25,243 bases of DNA from PWPS01 sp964507105 (GTDB lineage Bacteria > Patescibacteriota > Minisyncoccia > Minisyncoccales > PWPS01), in assembly GCA_964507105.1 (NCBI GenBank), contig CAZDOR010000009.1, positions 1-25,243 of the forward strand, read 5' to 3'. Made by a program: the position numbers and the translations under genes. Under the pieces are notes generated by a model. It worked only from the letters and a program-made list of their open reading frames with translations, made no database searches and had not been told where the DNA came from. Of this stretch, positions 1-7,514 are shown piece by piece. Each line of letters starts with the position of its first letter. The stretch's first letter is position 1.

Positions 1-2
1 TC

Positions 3-80
3 GGAATAAAATCGATATTATTCCAAAATAATAATGACTTTTTTGATAAAATAAACCGATTAATTAATCAAGAGCTTTAA
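3..80 (+). CDS. 3' end of an unidentified gene (partial)
   Basis: An open frame enters from the left edge and ends at TAA (78-80), giving 25 residues. They read as a plausible amphipathic C-terminus with the stretch NDFFDKINRLINQEL, a style common at the ends of glycosyltransferases and other cytosolic enzymes. No family can be assigned from so short a tail. The other two plus frames close within the first 31 bases, so this is the only forward frame that could be the end of a gene. Confidence 0.4.
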   Translation, partial: GIKSILFQNNNDFFDKINRLINQEL

Positions 81-162
81 GCTTAGAGATTATTTATAAA
101 AAACAATTATAAAACTTAGAAAAAGTAGCGGAAAATTTAATGAAAAGATCAATTTTTTGTTC

Positions 163-179
163 TAATATATTTAAAAATG
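163..179 (+). promoter_or_regulatory. Candidate -10 element abutting the start codon (leaderless start)
   Basis: TAATAT at 163-168 lies 8 bases before the ATG at 177, so transcription would begin at or just before the start codon. No SD-like purine tract lies in the preceding 20 bases. The -35 region is not clear. Confidence 0.35.
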
Positions 180-1106
180 GAAAATGAGATAACATCCAAA
201 CTAAATATAAGCCACTTATCGAAAGAAAAACAAAGTGAAATAATTGAAAAACTCGAAAAAATGATAACAGTGAAGCTTGCAGGAGAAATGCTGAAAAGGC
301 TTTCTGAAGAAAATAAAGAGGAGTATTCTGAATTGCTGGAACAGGTACTAAATAAAAATAACCCCAAAAAGATGAGGCATTTTATATCTGAAAGAATTGG
401 CAATTATGAAGGTTTGTTAAGAAATATTTCTCGAGAGGTTATAAGTGAATTTGAAAAAAAGAAAATTAAATTTGGGCTGTTATCAAAATTCAAGAAAGAA
501 ATGAAGGGAGAAATTTTAGATATCGGGTGTGGTATTGACCCTTTCAAAGGTATGGAGGTCCTGGATAATGATAGCATTAAAAAAGCAGTAGCAATAGATC
601 CCAGTAGGGTTGCTATTCAATATCTTAGGAAGCATAAAAAACATCCAAAGATTGATTATTTATCGATTAAAGCCTGCGACCTACCGGGATTAGGAGAGAA
701 GTTCGACTATATATTTTGTTTTTGTTCATTGGAGCATTTCGAAGACCTTTTTGATAACTTACAAGGAATTAAAAGCGTTTTGAAAAAGAAAGGGAAGGTG
801 CTGTTTGGGGAGGTGATTGTAGAAAAACTCAAAAATGAAGATGAGGAGAATAGAGAGCTAAGAAGAAAAAAAATAAAAAAGAATGGAAAAGAAATTAAAA
901 AAATAACAAATTCAATTTTGGAGAGGGCTCCGGAACTATTAGAAAAGGAGGCTCTTCAAATAGCAATATATTATTCCAAGGAGGGTTTTGAGTTTAATTC
1001 CGACAAAGAAATAAAAAATAAAATTAATGAAGCCGGATTTAAATTGATAGAAGAAAGCGATGTTATTGATGGATTATGGACAGGAGTTTTTGGGTTGAAA
1101 TTATGA
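177..1106 (+). CDS. SAM-dependent class I methyltransferase with N-terminal DUF5663-like helical domain
   Basis: This is a 309-residue predicted cytosolic methyltransferase. The Rossmann SAM-binding motif I is LDIGCGIDPF (about 114-123), the acidic end of strand 2 is AIDPS (139-143), and motif IV is FDYIFCFCSLEHF (176-188), with the LEHF ending typical of Methyltransf_11/25-type enzymes. Residues 1-105 are charged and helical (SKEKQSEIIEKLEKMI, then LSEENKEEYSELL) and resemble the DUF5663-type domain that I associate with Patescibacteria. The region after motif IV has a lysine-rich helical insert. Substrate cannot be told. The upstream gene end is about 100 bp away, so it is probably transcribed alone. 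The start is supported by the -10-like element directly in front of it. Confidence 0.85.
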   Translation: MENEITSKLNISHLSKEKQSEIIEKLEKMITVKLAGEMLKRLSEENKEEYSELLEQVLNKNNPKKMRHFISERIGNYEGLLRNISREVISEFEKKKIKFGLLSKFKKEMKGEILDIGCGIDPFKGMEVLDNDSIKKAVAIDPSRVAIQYLRKHKKHPKIDYLSIKACDLPGLGEKFDYIFCFCSLEHFEDLFDNLQGIKSVLKKKGKVLFGEVIVEKLKNEDEENRELRRKKIKKNGKEIKKITNSILERAPELLEKEALQIAIYYSKEGFEFNSDKEIKNKINEAGFKLIEESDVIDGLWTGVFGLKL

Positions 1107-1184
1107 TTTTTTAATAAAATAAATTATTTTAATTAATCGATGATTTAAATTTAAAAGAAATTTATAAAAATAATAAATAAAATT

Positions 1185-1526
1185 ATGATTCAGGGACTTT
1201 TAGTAATTTTTGGACTATATTGCCTTATAACGGGGAAAATAAAAATATCTTCACGCAAGGAAATCGGAAGCCCTCATTCAAGAATTTTGGGGTTATTGTT
1301 TTTGGTTTACGCCATAGGTATGAATTATCTACCGATGGAGACTCTTTACTTGGTTTTTTATTACAGTTCTTTGGTGCTATTTTCAGTGATAACAATAGCC
1401 ACCGGAGAAACCAACGAATTACCGGAAAGTGTGGGGGATGAAAAAAGCAGAGAGACAAAGCGTAATATTGTTATTTTAATTTTATTTATTTTGGGAATTG
1501 CTTTAGCTATGTTTTTCTTAACTTAA
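1185..1526 (+). CDS. Small four-helix membrane protein, unknown function
   Basis: The product has 113 residues with about four hydrophobic segments (about 1-17, 33-50, 54-72 and 94-112), so it is an inner-membrane protein. A short basic loop (SRKEIGSPHSR) separates segments 1 and 2. A charged loop (ETNELPESVGDEKSRETKR) separates segments 3 and 4. No catalytic motif is visible and I do not recognise the family. The ATG is preceded by an A/T-only stretch without an SD. A following candidate promoter suggests that the next gene has its own start of transcription. Confidence 0.7.
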   Translation: MIQGLLVIFGLYCLITGKIKISSRKEIGSPHSRILGLLFLVYAIGMNYLPMETLYLVFYYSSLVLFSVITIATGETNELPESVGDEKSRETKRNIVILILFILGIALAMFFLT

Positions 1527-1549
1527 TTTTTTAGTTAAAGAGAATAGTG

Positions 1550-1558
1550 TGATATAAT
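1550..1558 (+). promoter_or_regulatory. Extended -10 promoter (TGATATAAT)
   Basis: A consensus extended -10 element, TG-A-TATAAT, lies 29 bases upstream of the ATG at 1588. No good -35 hexamer is seen at the usual spacing, which is tolerated by extended -10 promoters. The leader has no SD. Confidence 0.55.
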
Positions 1559-1587
1559 TTCAGAAATACAATAATTAGATAAGCAAA

Positions 1588-1842
1588 ATGAAGAAAAATA
1601 ATTTTAAAAATTACGGCACATACAGCAAAGAAGCTGCTGACAACTTCAGAAAAAAATTGGAAAAAATGGGAATTCCGGTAAAAGTACAGTATCCCGGCAC
1701 CAATGTGGGAACCTCTACGACCGGAAATGCTTATTCCTCAACAGTCTCTTTTTTAATCAGAGAATCAGATTTTGAAAAAGCGGAAAAAATAAGAAAAGAA
1801 ATAAAAATAGAAAGATTACCCGAAGATAGGTTAAAAAAATAA
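1588..1842 (+). CDS. DUF2007-like small protein
   Basis: The product has 84 residues and is cytosolic. The pattern is a helix with YSKEAADNFRKKLEKMGIPVKV, an extended middle with a Gly/Thr/Ser-rich turn (GTNVGTSTTGN), a strand SSTVSFLIRESD and a final helix FEKAEKIRKEI. This alternation (element that shifts which chain is read, variable loop, strand ending in 'V/I-x-E-x-D', helix with 'A..I') is that of DUF2007/putative signal-transducing small proteins, although the match is weak and the function of that family is unknown. The gene has its own extended -10 promoter and stands before the SulP transporter gene, 81 bp away. Confidence 0.65.
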   Translation: MKKNNFKNYGTYSKEAADNFRKKLEKMGIPVKVQYPGTNVGTSTTGNAYSSTVSFLIRESDFEKAEKIRKEIKIERLPEDRLKK

Positions 1843-1923
1843 TTTACAAATAAATAAATTATAGATAACTGCAATTAACTTTCCTGTCGGGTAGGGATAA
1901 TAATAGAAGCAGGCAAAAATAAA

Positions 1924-3624
1924 ATGGAGAAATTAAAGAAAATTGTCCGTCAATTCGGTTGGAATGATTTGAAAAAAGATTTTAAGAATTATAATCTTAA
2001 CTCCTTCGGTTCCGATTTTTCAGCCGGTCTTTTGGTAGCAGCAGTTGGGTTTCCCTCCTTAATGGCTTTCGCTATGCTTGCCGGACTAAGTCCGGTTTAC
2101 GGTCTTTACAGCTTTATTGTTGCTGCAATAGTAGGAACGTTCGTAGGAATATCAAAATATATGGTGCTCGGTCCGACGAATGTAATTGCACTCATGATAG
2201 CTAACACATTCGGGTCACTGGCCATTACGGGGTCCGCCAAATTGGAGGTGGTTTTTCTTTTAACTTTAATGGTTGGAGTAATACAGATTGTTCTTTCATT
2301 TTTGGATTTCGGGGAGGTTTCCAATTACATATCCCGATCAGTTATTTCCGGGCTAATGACGGGTATCGGAGTCATTATAGCTGTCGGACAGTTGGTCAGA
2401 GTACTGGGCCTGGAGGCAGCTAAAAATGGAAGTGTTTTCAACTCCTTACAGCGCATATTCACTAACGTGCAAAGATTCAACTTTCACACTTTACTGGTAG
2501 CTCTCATAACTTTTTCCGTAATCTTGATTGTAAAAAGCTTTTCTCAGAAAGCTCCCTCTTATCTAATAGGAGTTGTGGTTTCCGCAATTATAGTTTATTT
2601 TGCCGGTCTGGAAAGTCAAGTAGCCCTGGTAGAGCCAGTAGAAGCTTCTTTTCCCGGCTTTAATCTTCCAACCGTCGATTTCGAATTAATGATGAATCTT
2701 TCCAGTTATGCTTTTGCTATAGCGATGCTTGGATTTTTGGATGTCCTGATAGTGACCGAATTCAATGAAAAAGGGGCAATTGAATCGGACCAAGCAAATA
2801 AAGAATTAGCCGGGATGGGGCTTGTCAATGTAGCTTGTTCGTTTTTTAACGGATTTGCCGGCGGAGGGTCCTTCAGTAGGAGTTTTGCCAACTACGAGGG
2901 TGGGGCTAAATCCAGATTCTCTCAACTTATTGCCGGCATTTTTGTTCTTCTTTTTTTGATCTTTTTTAGTGAGTTGATCGCTTTTCTCCCCGTAGCAAGC
3001 TTGGGCGCGGTCTTAATTTTTGTAGCTGTTAGAATGATCAACCTGAAAGAAATCAAAGAAATTTTAACAGCCAAGAGGTTTGATGCCTGGATTTTCATAG
3101 CTACTTTTTTGGCTACCTTATTTTTTCCCCGTTTGGATCATGCCGTCTATATCGGAGTTTTGTTTTCCTTACTTTTAGTTTTGCGAGATACCAGTAATTT
3201 AAATTATACCTACTTAAAAATTGACGAGAAAGAAATAAATCAAAAAGACTTGGATGAAATGAGAGACCAGGAGGAGATAATAATTGACCTGTCCGGCACC
3301 TTGCATTTCAATACTGTTGACAAGATAAAAAAACAATTGGAAGAAGCTTTAGAGATAGGAGATTCATTTATAATCAGAATGCGAAATGTAGAGGATGTTG
3401 ATTTGACTACTTTGAGTGAGTTGGAAGAATTTATCGACAAAGTCCGAAAAAAGGGCGGGGACGTATATTTTGCCGGCCTATCAGAAGAAATGAAAAAGGA
3501 CTTTGAAAGGTGTGGGTTGGGGGATAAGTTGGGTGAAAAAAATTATTTTTCAAAAAATAAAAAGTTGTTTTCTTCAAGCAAAACCGCCCTTAAAGAAGCT
3601 AAGAACAATCGAACCAAAGACTGA
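1924..3624 (+). CDS. SulP-family (SLC26-like) anion transporter with C-terminal STAS domain
   Basis: At 566 residues this has the normal length for a bacterial SulP carrier. The N-terminal 400 or so residues are strongly hydrophobic and contain the family landmarks: the first helix with GLLVAAVGFPSLMAFAMLAG, then SPVYGLYSFIVAAIVGTFVG, then a GPTNVIALM stretch at the expected anion-site half-helix. A later helix pair contains FNGFAGGGSFSRS, matching the conserved second half-helix. About residues 435-545 form a STAS domain (EEIIIDLSGTLHF, then IIRMRNVEDVDLTTLSELEEFI). Substrates in the family include sulfate, bicarbonate and dicarboxylates, and the sequence does not settle which. No neighbouring carbonic anhydrase or sulfur genes help. 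It is convergent with the glycosyltransferase gene. Confidence 0.93.
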   Translation: MEKLKKIVRQFGWNDLKKDFKNYNLNSFGSDFSAGLLVAAVGFPSLMAFAMLAGLSPVYGLYSFIVAAIVGTFVGISKYMVLGPTNVIALMIANTFGSLAITGSAKLEVVFLLTLMVGVIQIVLSFLDFGEVSNYISRSVISGLMTGIGVIIAVGQLVRVLGLEAAKNGSVFNSLQRIFTNVQRFNFHTLLVALITFSVILIVKSFSQKAPSYLIGVVVSAIIVYFAGLESQVALVEPVEASFPGFNLPTVDFELMMNLSSYAFAIAMLGFLDVLIVTEFNEKGAIESDQANKELAGMGLVNVACSFFNGFAGGGSFSRSFANYEGGAKSRFSQLIAGIFVLLFLIFFSELIAFLPVASLGAVLIFVAVRMINLKEIKEILTAKRFDAWIFIATFLATLFFPRLDHAVYIGVLFSLLLVLRDTSNLNYTYLKIDEKEINQKDLDEMRDQEEIIIDLSGTLHFNTVDKIKKQLEEALEIGDSFIIRMRNVEDVDLTTLSELEEFIDKVRKKGGDVYFAGLSEEMKKDFERCGLGDKLGEKNYFSKNKKLFSSSKTALKEAKNNRTKD

Positions 3625-3676
3625 AATTTTTAATTTATGGATGATGAAACGAGAAGGTGATTATAAATTAAAAATT
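3625..3676. terminator. A/T-only inverted repeat between convergent genes
   Basis: AATTTTTAATTTAT (3625-3638) is a perfect 14-base reverse complement of 3663-3676, with a 24-base loop. It lies exactly between two convergent stop codons and could act as a weak bidirectional terminator. There is no G/C stem and no separate U-tract, so the call is tentative. Confidence 0.3.
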
Positions 3677-3678
3677 AT

Positions 3679-4317
3679 CTATTTTCTTACTTTTCTAATT
3701 ATAGTCCTATAGATTATCTCTATAAACATTCCGATATGTCTGAAAACTCCCCGAAAAAAACCTTCCTTATCGATCTTGCTTGTATGCTCCAAACCCTCTA
3801 AAACTTCCGTTTTTATCTCTCCCAAGTTTTTTGCTTTTTCATAAATTAACAAGTCTATCTCATAACCTTTTTTAATATCTTCCTTTTCTGCCTCCTGCCA
3901 GACGTCTTTGCTTATGAGTCTTACTCCGGTGATAAATTTTTGAATATCACTTTGAATTGGGGCTTCTTTTTTTATAATTCCATTAACCATAACCGTATTT
4001 TTACCTTCATTGAATTTGGAAACCATTAAACGGATATGATCTTCTTTCAGGTTACGAAGATCCGCATCAACAATTAAAAAGAATTTACCCTTAATTCTTT
4101 TTATCCCCGTTTCCAAAGCCGCACCCTTTCCCATATTGGAAGTGTGATTTAAAATTAAGTCAGCCCCTTCATCAGCGGCTATTTGAGCCGTTTCGTCCGT
4201 TGAACCATCGTTTACAACTACTATTTTATCTATGTAGTCTGAGGACTTAAGAGGTCTTATAACTTCCGCGATCCTCATCTCTTCATTATAGGCAGGAATT
4301 ATTACCTCTAAATTCAT
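3679..4317 (-). CDS. Family 2 glycosyltransferase (GT-A fold, DPM1/polyprenol-phosphate type)
   Basis: The product has 212 residues and consists of a catalytic domain only. Motifs are the nucleotide-binding start VIIPAYNEE (5-13), VVNDGSTDET (34-43), the NMGKGAAL stretch (61-68) and the metal/nucleotide DAD at 84-86. There is no membrane anchor; some relatives carry C-terminal transmembrane helices, but this one ends in a basic helix. Members of this group transfer a sugar from a nucleotide sugar to a lipid carrier or a glycan. Exact donor and acceptor are unknown. It stands alone on the minus strand and has a well-spaced promoter whose -10 box lies 8 bases before the ATG. Confidence 0.88.
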   Translation of the reverse strand: MNLEVIIPAYNEEMRIAEVIRPLKSSDYIDKIVVVNDGSTDETAQIAADEGADLILNHTSNMGKGAALETGIKRIKGKFFLIVDADLRNLKEDHIRLMVSKFNEGKNTVMVNGIIKKEAPIQSDIQKFITGVRLISKDVWQEAEKEDIKKGYEIDLLIYEKAKNLGEIKTEVLEGLEHTSKIDKEGFFRGVFRHIGMFIEIIYRTIIRKVRK

Positions 4318-4325
4318 GTTTCTGA

Positions 4326-4354
4326 ATTATAAAAAATATATTGGGGATAAACAA
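4326..4354 (-). promoter_or_regulatory. Sigma70-type promoter giving a leaderless glycosyltransferase mRNA
   Basis: On the minus strand TTGTTT (4354-4349) and TATAAT (4331-4326) are separated by 17 bases. The ATG begins at 4317, 8 bases beyond the -10 box, so the predicted +1 falls on or one or two bases before the start codon. There is no room for an SD. Confidence 0.65.
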
Positions 4355-4390
4355 GTTTAAAGTCAATAATTTATTTAAAATAAAAAATTT

Positions 4391-4398
4391 GTTAGAAT
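4391..4398 (+). promoter_or_regulatory. Extended -10-like promoter of the RdgB-like gene
   Basis: TG-T-TAGAAT (TG at 4390-4391, hexamer 4393-4398) lies 19 bases before the ATG at 4418. The predicted leader is about 13 bases, A-rich and without an SD. Confidence 0.45.
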
Positions 4399-4417
4399 TA
4401 ATAAGTAAAAAAATATC

Positions 4418-5032
4418 ATGAACAGGATACTAATAGCAACAAACAATAATTATAAAAGAGAGCAATTCAAATATTTGTTTGAAGAGTTAAATTTAAAAGT
4501 AGAAACTTTAAAGGACTATCCATATGAAGGAAATCCGGTAGAAAACAAAGAAACTCCTGAAGGAAATGCGGAGTTGAAGGTCGATTTTTGGGCGAAAAAA
4601 ATAGAAGACGTGCCAATTTTGGGGGATGATTCCGGCCTGAAGATAGATGCCTTAGGTGGTGAGCCCGGGATTAAGGCCCGAAGATGGGGTGGACGGTTTA
4701 ATGATGATGTTAGTGACGAGAAGTGGTTAAATTACCTTATGGAGCGGATGGAAGGTGTGCCGAAAGAGGAGAGAACGGCCAGATTCAAGGCTGCTTGGGT
4801 CGTTCTCTTTCCCGATGGCGAAAAACTGGCTCATGCTTTTGACATACCTTTTATAATTACCAAAGAGGCCAGAAATGATTATCCCGAAGGATCTCCGATA
4901 AGTGCCGTTAGATACAATCCGGAACATGGAAAAATGGAGATGGATTTAACAAAAAAGAAGCAGTGGCTAAAGCTAAAAAAAGAACTTGAAAGCTGGAAAG
5001 ATTTTTGGAAGAAGATAGAAAAAGAAATATAA
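4418..5032 (+). CDS. Non-canonical purine NTP pyrophosphatase (RdgB/HAM1 family)
   Basis: The product has 204 residues and is cytosolic. Family members hydrolyse ITP, XTP and their deoxy forms to monophosphate plus PPi, keeping deaminated purines out of DNA and RNA. The N-terminal signature TNNNYK (8-13) is present, as is the ETPEGNAELK helix (46-54) and the metal/active-site GDDSGLKIDALGGEPGI stretch (69-85). A later SPISAVRYNPEHGK stretch matches the usual C-terminal base-recognition region only loosely. The strand/helix order fits the family and the length is normal. A plausible alternative is a divergent XTP/dITP phosphatase paralogue with different specificity, because the usual SARY after the PG motif is KARR here. 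Confidence 0.85.
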   Translation: MNRILIATNNNYKREQFKYLFEELNLKVETLKDYPYEGNPVENKETPEGNAELKVDFWAKKIEDVPILGDDSGLKIDALGGEPGIKARRWGGRFNDDVSDEKWLNYLMERMEGVPKEERTARFKAAWVVLFPDGEKLAHAFDIPFIITKEARNDYPEGSPISAVRYNPEHGKMEMDLTKKKQWLKLKKELESWKDFWKKIEKEI

Positions 5033-5089
5033 ATCAACCTAACAAAAATAAAAACTATTTTTAAATTAACTTTAATTTTTCCTCTCGCA

Positions 5090-5105
5090 TATATTTTATA
5101 ATATG
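5090..5105 (+). promoter_or_regulatory. -10 element abutting the start codon (leaderless start)
   Basis: TATATT (5090-5095) lies 7 bases before the ATG at 5103. TTAACT (5066-5071) is a fair -35 at 18 bp spacing. A second hexamer, TATAAT (5097-5102), directly touches the ATG and would start transcription inside the gene. The geometry favours a leaderless mRNA from the first. Confidence 0.45.
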
Positions 5106-5657
5106 AAAAAAACAATTTTACTAGTTATTGGAAATAATACTACTCGAAGTTCATATGAAAATAATTTAAAGAAAGATGGATTAGATGTAATTACTACAAC
5201 TAAAACAAAAGAAGGTTTGAAAATAGCGAAAACGAAAAAACCGGACTTGATGGTGGTAGGGGTGTTTCCCGAAGAAGGTAACGGGTTTGATTTTGTCAAT
5301 AAACTAAAATCAGATCCGGAAACCAAGCTAATACCGATACTGTTATACTCTCCGGCTGGAAATAATAGTCACAGAAACAAGGCTATGGAACTGGGAGTAA
5401 GTGGATTTATAAATGGGCTGCAGGAAACACCGAGGGATGTTGTAACCAAGGTCAGGGCTAATTTGGGTGAACAAAAAAGTTATAAAATTTCTATAAGTTC
5501 TGAATCATCAAAAGAGGCTAAATTAATTGCTGAGGATATAGGTGAGAAGTTTGCTTGCTCTAAATGCGGATCAAGTAAACAATTGGATCTTTTTCGGTTA
5601 CTGAGAGTGGGTAAGAAAACTTTTAAGATTGCATTTGTTTGTCCCGATTGTGGATAG
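5103..5657 (+). CDS. Degenerate response-regulator receiver domain fused to a C-terminal zinc ribbon
   Basis: The product has 184 residues. Residues 1-120 have the receiver pattern: strand TILLVIG, helix, strand, helix EGLKIAKTKK, strand PDLMVVGVF, then FVNKLKSD, PILLYSP and a closing GVSGFI. The phosphorylation chemistry is missing. The acceptor Asp in the usual PDL-x-LLD position is Gly53, the acidic pair after the first strand is Gly-Asn-Asn (10-12), and the conserved Lys after the fifth strand is Asn104. Residues 150-184 carry C152-x2-C155 and C180-x2-C183, a predicted zinc ribbon that ends the protein. It is therefore a pseudo-receiver, probably for protein-protein or nucleic-acid contact. 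No histidine kinase is nearby. Confidence 0.75.
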   Translation: MKKTILLVIGNNTTRSSYENNLKKDGLDVITTTKTKEGLKIAKTKKPDLMVVGVFPEEGNGFDFVNKLKSDPETKLIPILLYSPAGNNSHRNKAMELGVSGFINGLQETPRDVVTKVRANLGEQKSYKISISSESSKEAKLIAEDIGEKFACSKCGSSKQLDLFRLLRVGKKTFKIAFVCPDCG

Positions 5658-5725
5658 CTGCTCTTTTAAGGTTTTAAAGTTCTTGAGTTAATCTTTTTAT
5701 TATTTTAAATCTATAAATTAGTTAA

Positions 5726-5986
5726 TTGAGTCAATTTAGAAAAATATCAACGGTTTTTGCAGGAGGATTTTTTATCTTATTTGCTGCTGTTTTGTCTAAT
5801 ATGGTTGCAACGTGGATGGGTGTTATTACTTGGTACGAATTCGTTGAGATCATGAACAAGCAAGGTTTTTTAAATACACTCGAAGAAATGGGGTTGCCTT
5901 CAATTATGTTTTTATTCTTAGTTTATCCGTTTATTTTGGGTTTTGTCGCATATCGCATGTCTTCCTTTTTTACAAAAACTCATTAA
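5726..5986 (+). CDS. Small two-helix membrane protein, unknown function
   Basis: The product has 86 residues with two hydrophobic segments (about 8-31 and 59-79) joined by a charged loop, and a short basic C-terminus. The start is TTG at 5726. The first in-frame ATG is at residue 25-26 and would destroy the first membrane helix, so TTG is preferred. A -10-like TATAAA (5712-5717) lies 8 bases in front and no SD is visible. Only 12 bases separate it from the radical SAM gene, so they probably share a transcript. I do not recognise the family. Confidence 0.6.
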   Translation: MSQFRKISTVFAGGFFILFAAVLSNMVATWMGVITWYEFVEIMNKQGFLNTLEEMGLPSIMFLFLVYPFILGFVAYRMSSFFTKTH

Positions 5987-5998
5987 GGTTATATTAAA

Positions 5999-7408
5999 AT
6001 GAAAATAATGCTAACAACTCCACCGGCTCAAACCGAGATTCATTCGGGAATGCCGAAGATATTTTATGACTTAAGAGGAGTGCACCCTCCCATGGGTTTA
6101 CTTTATATTTCATCTTATTTGAAAAAAAAGAAAGGAATTAAAAATGTATCAGTCTATGACATTCGAGGAGATAGAGATGGATTTAAACAAGCAATAAAAA
6201 AAATCAAGAACTTTAGCCCCGACATTATCGGAGTTCAAATGTTTACTATGACGGCATCTGATGTTGTGAAGTTTCTAAAATCCATAAAAAAAATGGATTC
6301 AAGTATAAAGACCATAGTTGGCGGAGCGCATCCAACGATTTTTCCGAAAGAAACTATATCTTTAAATTGCGTAGACTATATTATTCTCGGAGAAGGGGAG
6401 AGGGCCTTCTCAAATTTAGTTAAAAATATTGAGAAGGGGAACCCTTATCCAAAAATAAAATCAGTGGGTTTCAAAAATGGAGAGGAAATTTATTTAAATA
6501 GAGAATCGAATAAAATTAATGATCTTGACTCTATACCTCTTGTTGATAGGAGCGTTTTAAACTTGGAGAAATATAAATCATCTTTTTCATGTGATAAAAG
6601 AATTACGAGCATAGTCACATCCAGAGGTTGTCCGTATAATTGTATTTTTTGTGCTAAGTTCCAAAAGAAGTTTAGGGCACACAGCCCCGAATATGTAGTT
6701 AATGATATTGAGCAATCTTTAGAGCTGGGAATTGAAGAAATATTTGTTGTTGATGACACCTTCTCTCTTGATTTGAGTCGCGCTAAAAAAATATGCAGAT
6801 TAATAATAGAAAGAAAACTTGATTTTAATTGGTACATAAATACGAGAGTGAATACGGTTGATAAGGAATTGTTGCAACTTCTAAATAGGGCCGGCTGTAA
6901 ACAGATAAATTATGGAATAGAGTCCGGTTCTCAGAAAATTATTGACAATCTAAATAAAGGTATTGATTTAGAAAAAGCAAAGGAGACAATAAGAAAGACA
7001 AAAGAAGCGGGAATTCAAGTTTTATGCTATTTTATGATAGGGTTACCGGGAGAAACAAGCAAAGAGCTTAATGAGACCAGAAAATTTATTAAAGAAGCTG
7101 ATATTGATTTTGTAAGGTTTTCCGTCACAACGCTTGAACCCGCTACTAAACTTTATTCCATGGCTTTGAATAGGGGTGTTTTAAAAAAAGATATCTGGCT
7201 AGAATTTGCTAAAAATCCGACTGGTGATATAGAGGTCCCGGTGTGGGATGAAAACTTTAGCAAAGAAGAACTTAATAACTTTTTAGCTGAATTTTCAAAG
7301 AAGCATTACTTAAATCCGAAATTCTTAATTAAAAGCCTGTTAGATGTGCGTAGTCCCAAAGAGCTTATTTATGGACTAATTTCTTTCTTTAAACTTTTAA
7401 AGTTGTGA
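5999..7408 (+). CDS. B12-binding-domain radical SAM protein
   Basis: The product has 469 residues. The N-terminal 150 or so are a cobalamin-binding Rossmann fold (MKIMLTTPPAQ, HPPMGLLYISSYL, VGGAHPTIFPKE at about 107-118, ILGEGE at 129-134). The full DxHxxG cobalt-ligand motif is not seen, as is common in the BchE-like branch. The radical SAM [4Fe-4S] site is C211-x3-C215-x2-C218 in SRGCPYNCIFCAKF. It is followed by IEEIFVVDDTF and NYGIESGSQKIIDNLNKG, the usual TIM-barrel strands that bind SAM. The last 60 residues are basic and helical. Relatives methylate unreactive carbons or cyclise and modify porphyrin, hopanoid and lipid substrates. The substrate here is unknown. The only close partner is the upstream small membrane protein, which hints at a membrane-linked substrate. 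Confidence 0.9.
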   Translation: MKIMLTTPPAQTEIHSGMPKIFYDLRGVHPPMGLLYISSYLKKKKGIKNVSVYDIRGDRDGFKQAIKKIKNFSPDIIGVQMFTMTASDVVKFLKSIKKMDSSIKTIVGGAHPTIFPKETISLNCVDYIILGEGERAFSNLVKNIEKGNPYPKIKSVGFKNGEEIYLNRESNKINDLDSIPLVDRSVLNLEKYKSSFSCDKRITSIVTSRGCPYNCIFCAKFQKKFRAHSPEYVVNDIEQSLELGIEEIFVVDDTFSLDLSRAKKICRLIIERKLDFNWYINTRVNTVDKELLQLLNRAGCKQINYGIESGSQKIIDNLNKGIDLEKAKETIRKTKEAGIQVLCYFMIGLPGETSKELNETRKFIKEADIDFVRFSVTTLEPATKLYSMALNRGVLKKDIWLEFAKNPTGDIEVPVWDENFSKEELNNFLAEFSKKHYLNPKFLIKSLLDVRSPKELIYGLISFFKLLKL

Positions 7409-7514
7409 GTAAATTAGAAAGATAAATTGGTTTTTAGTGGATAGTGTATATTTAACAGATGATATAGCTTTGGAAGGAAAAGTACAAAAAAATAAAAACT
7501 TATTTTACCATAAA

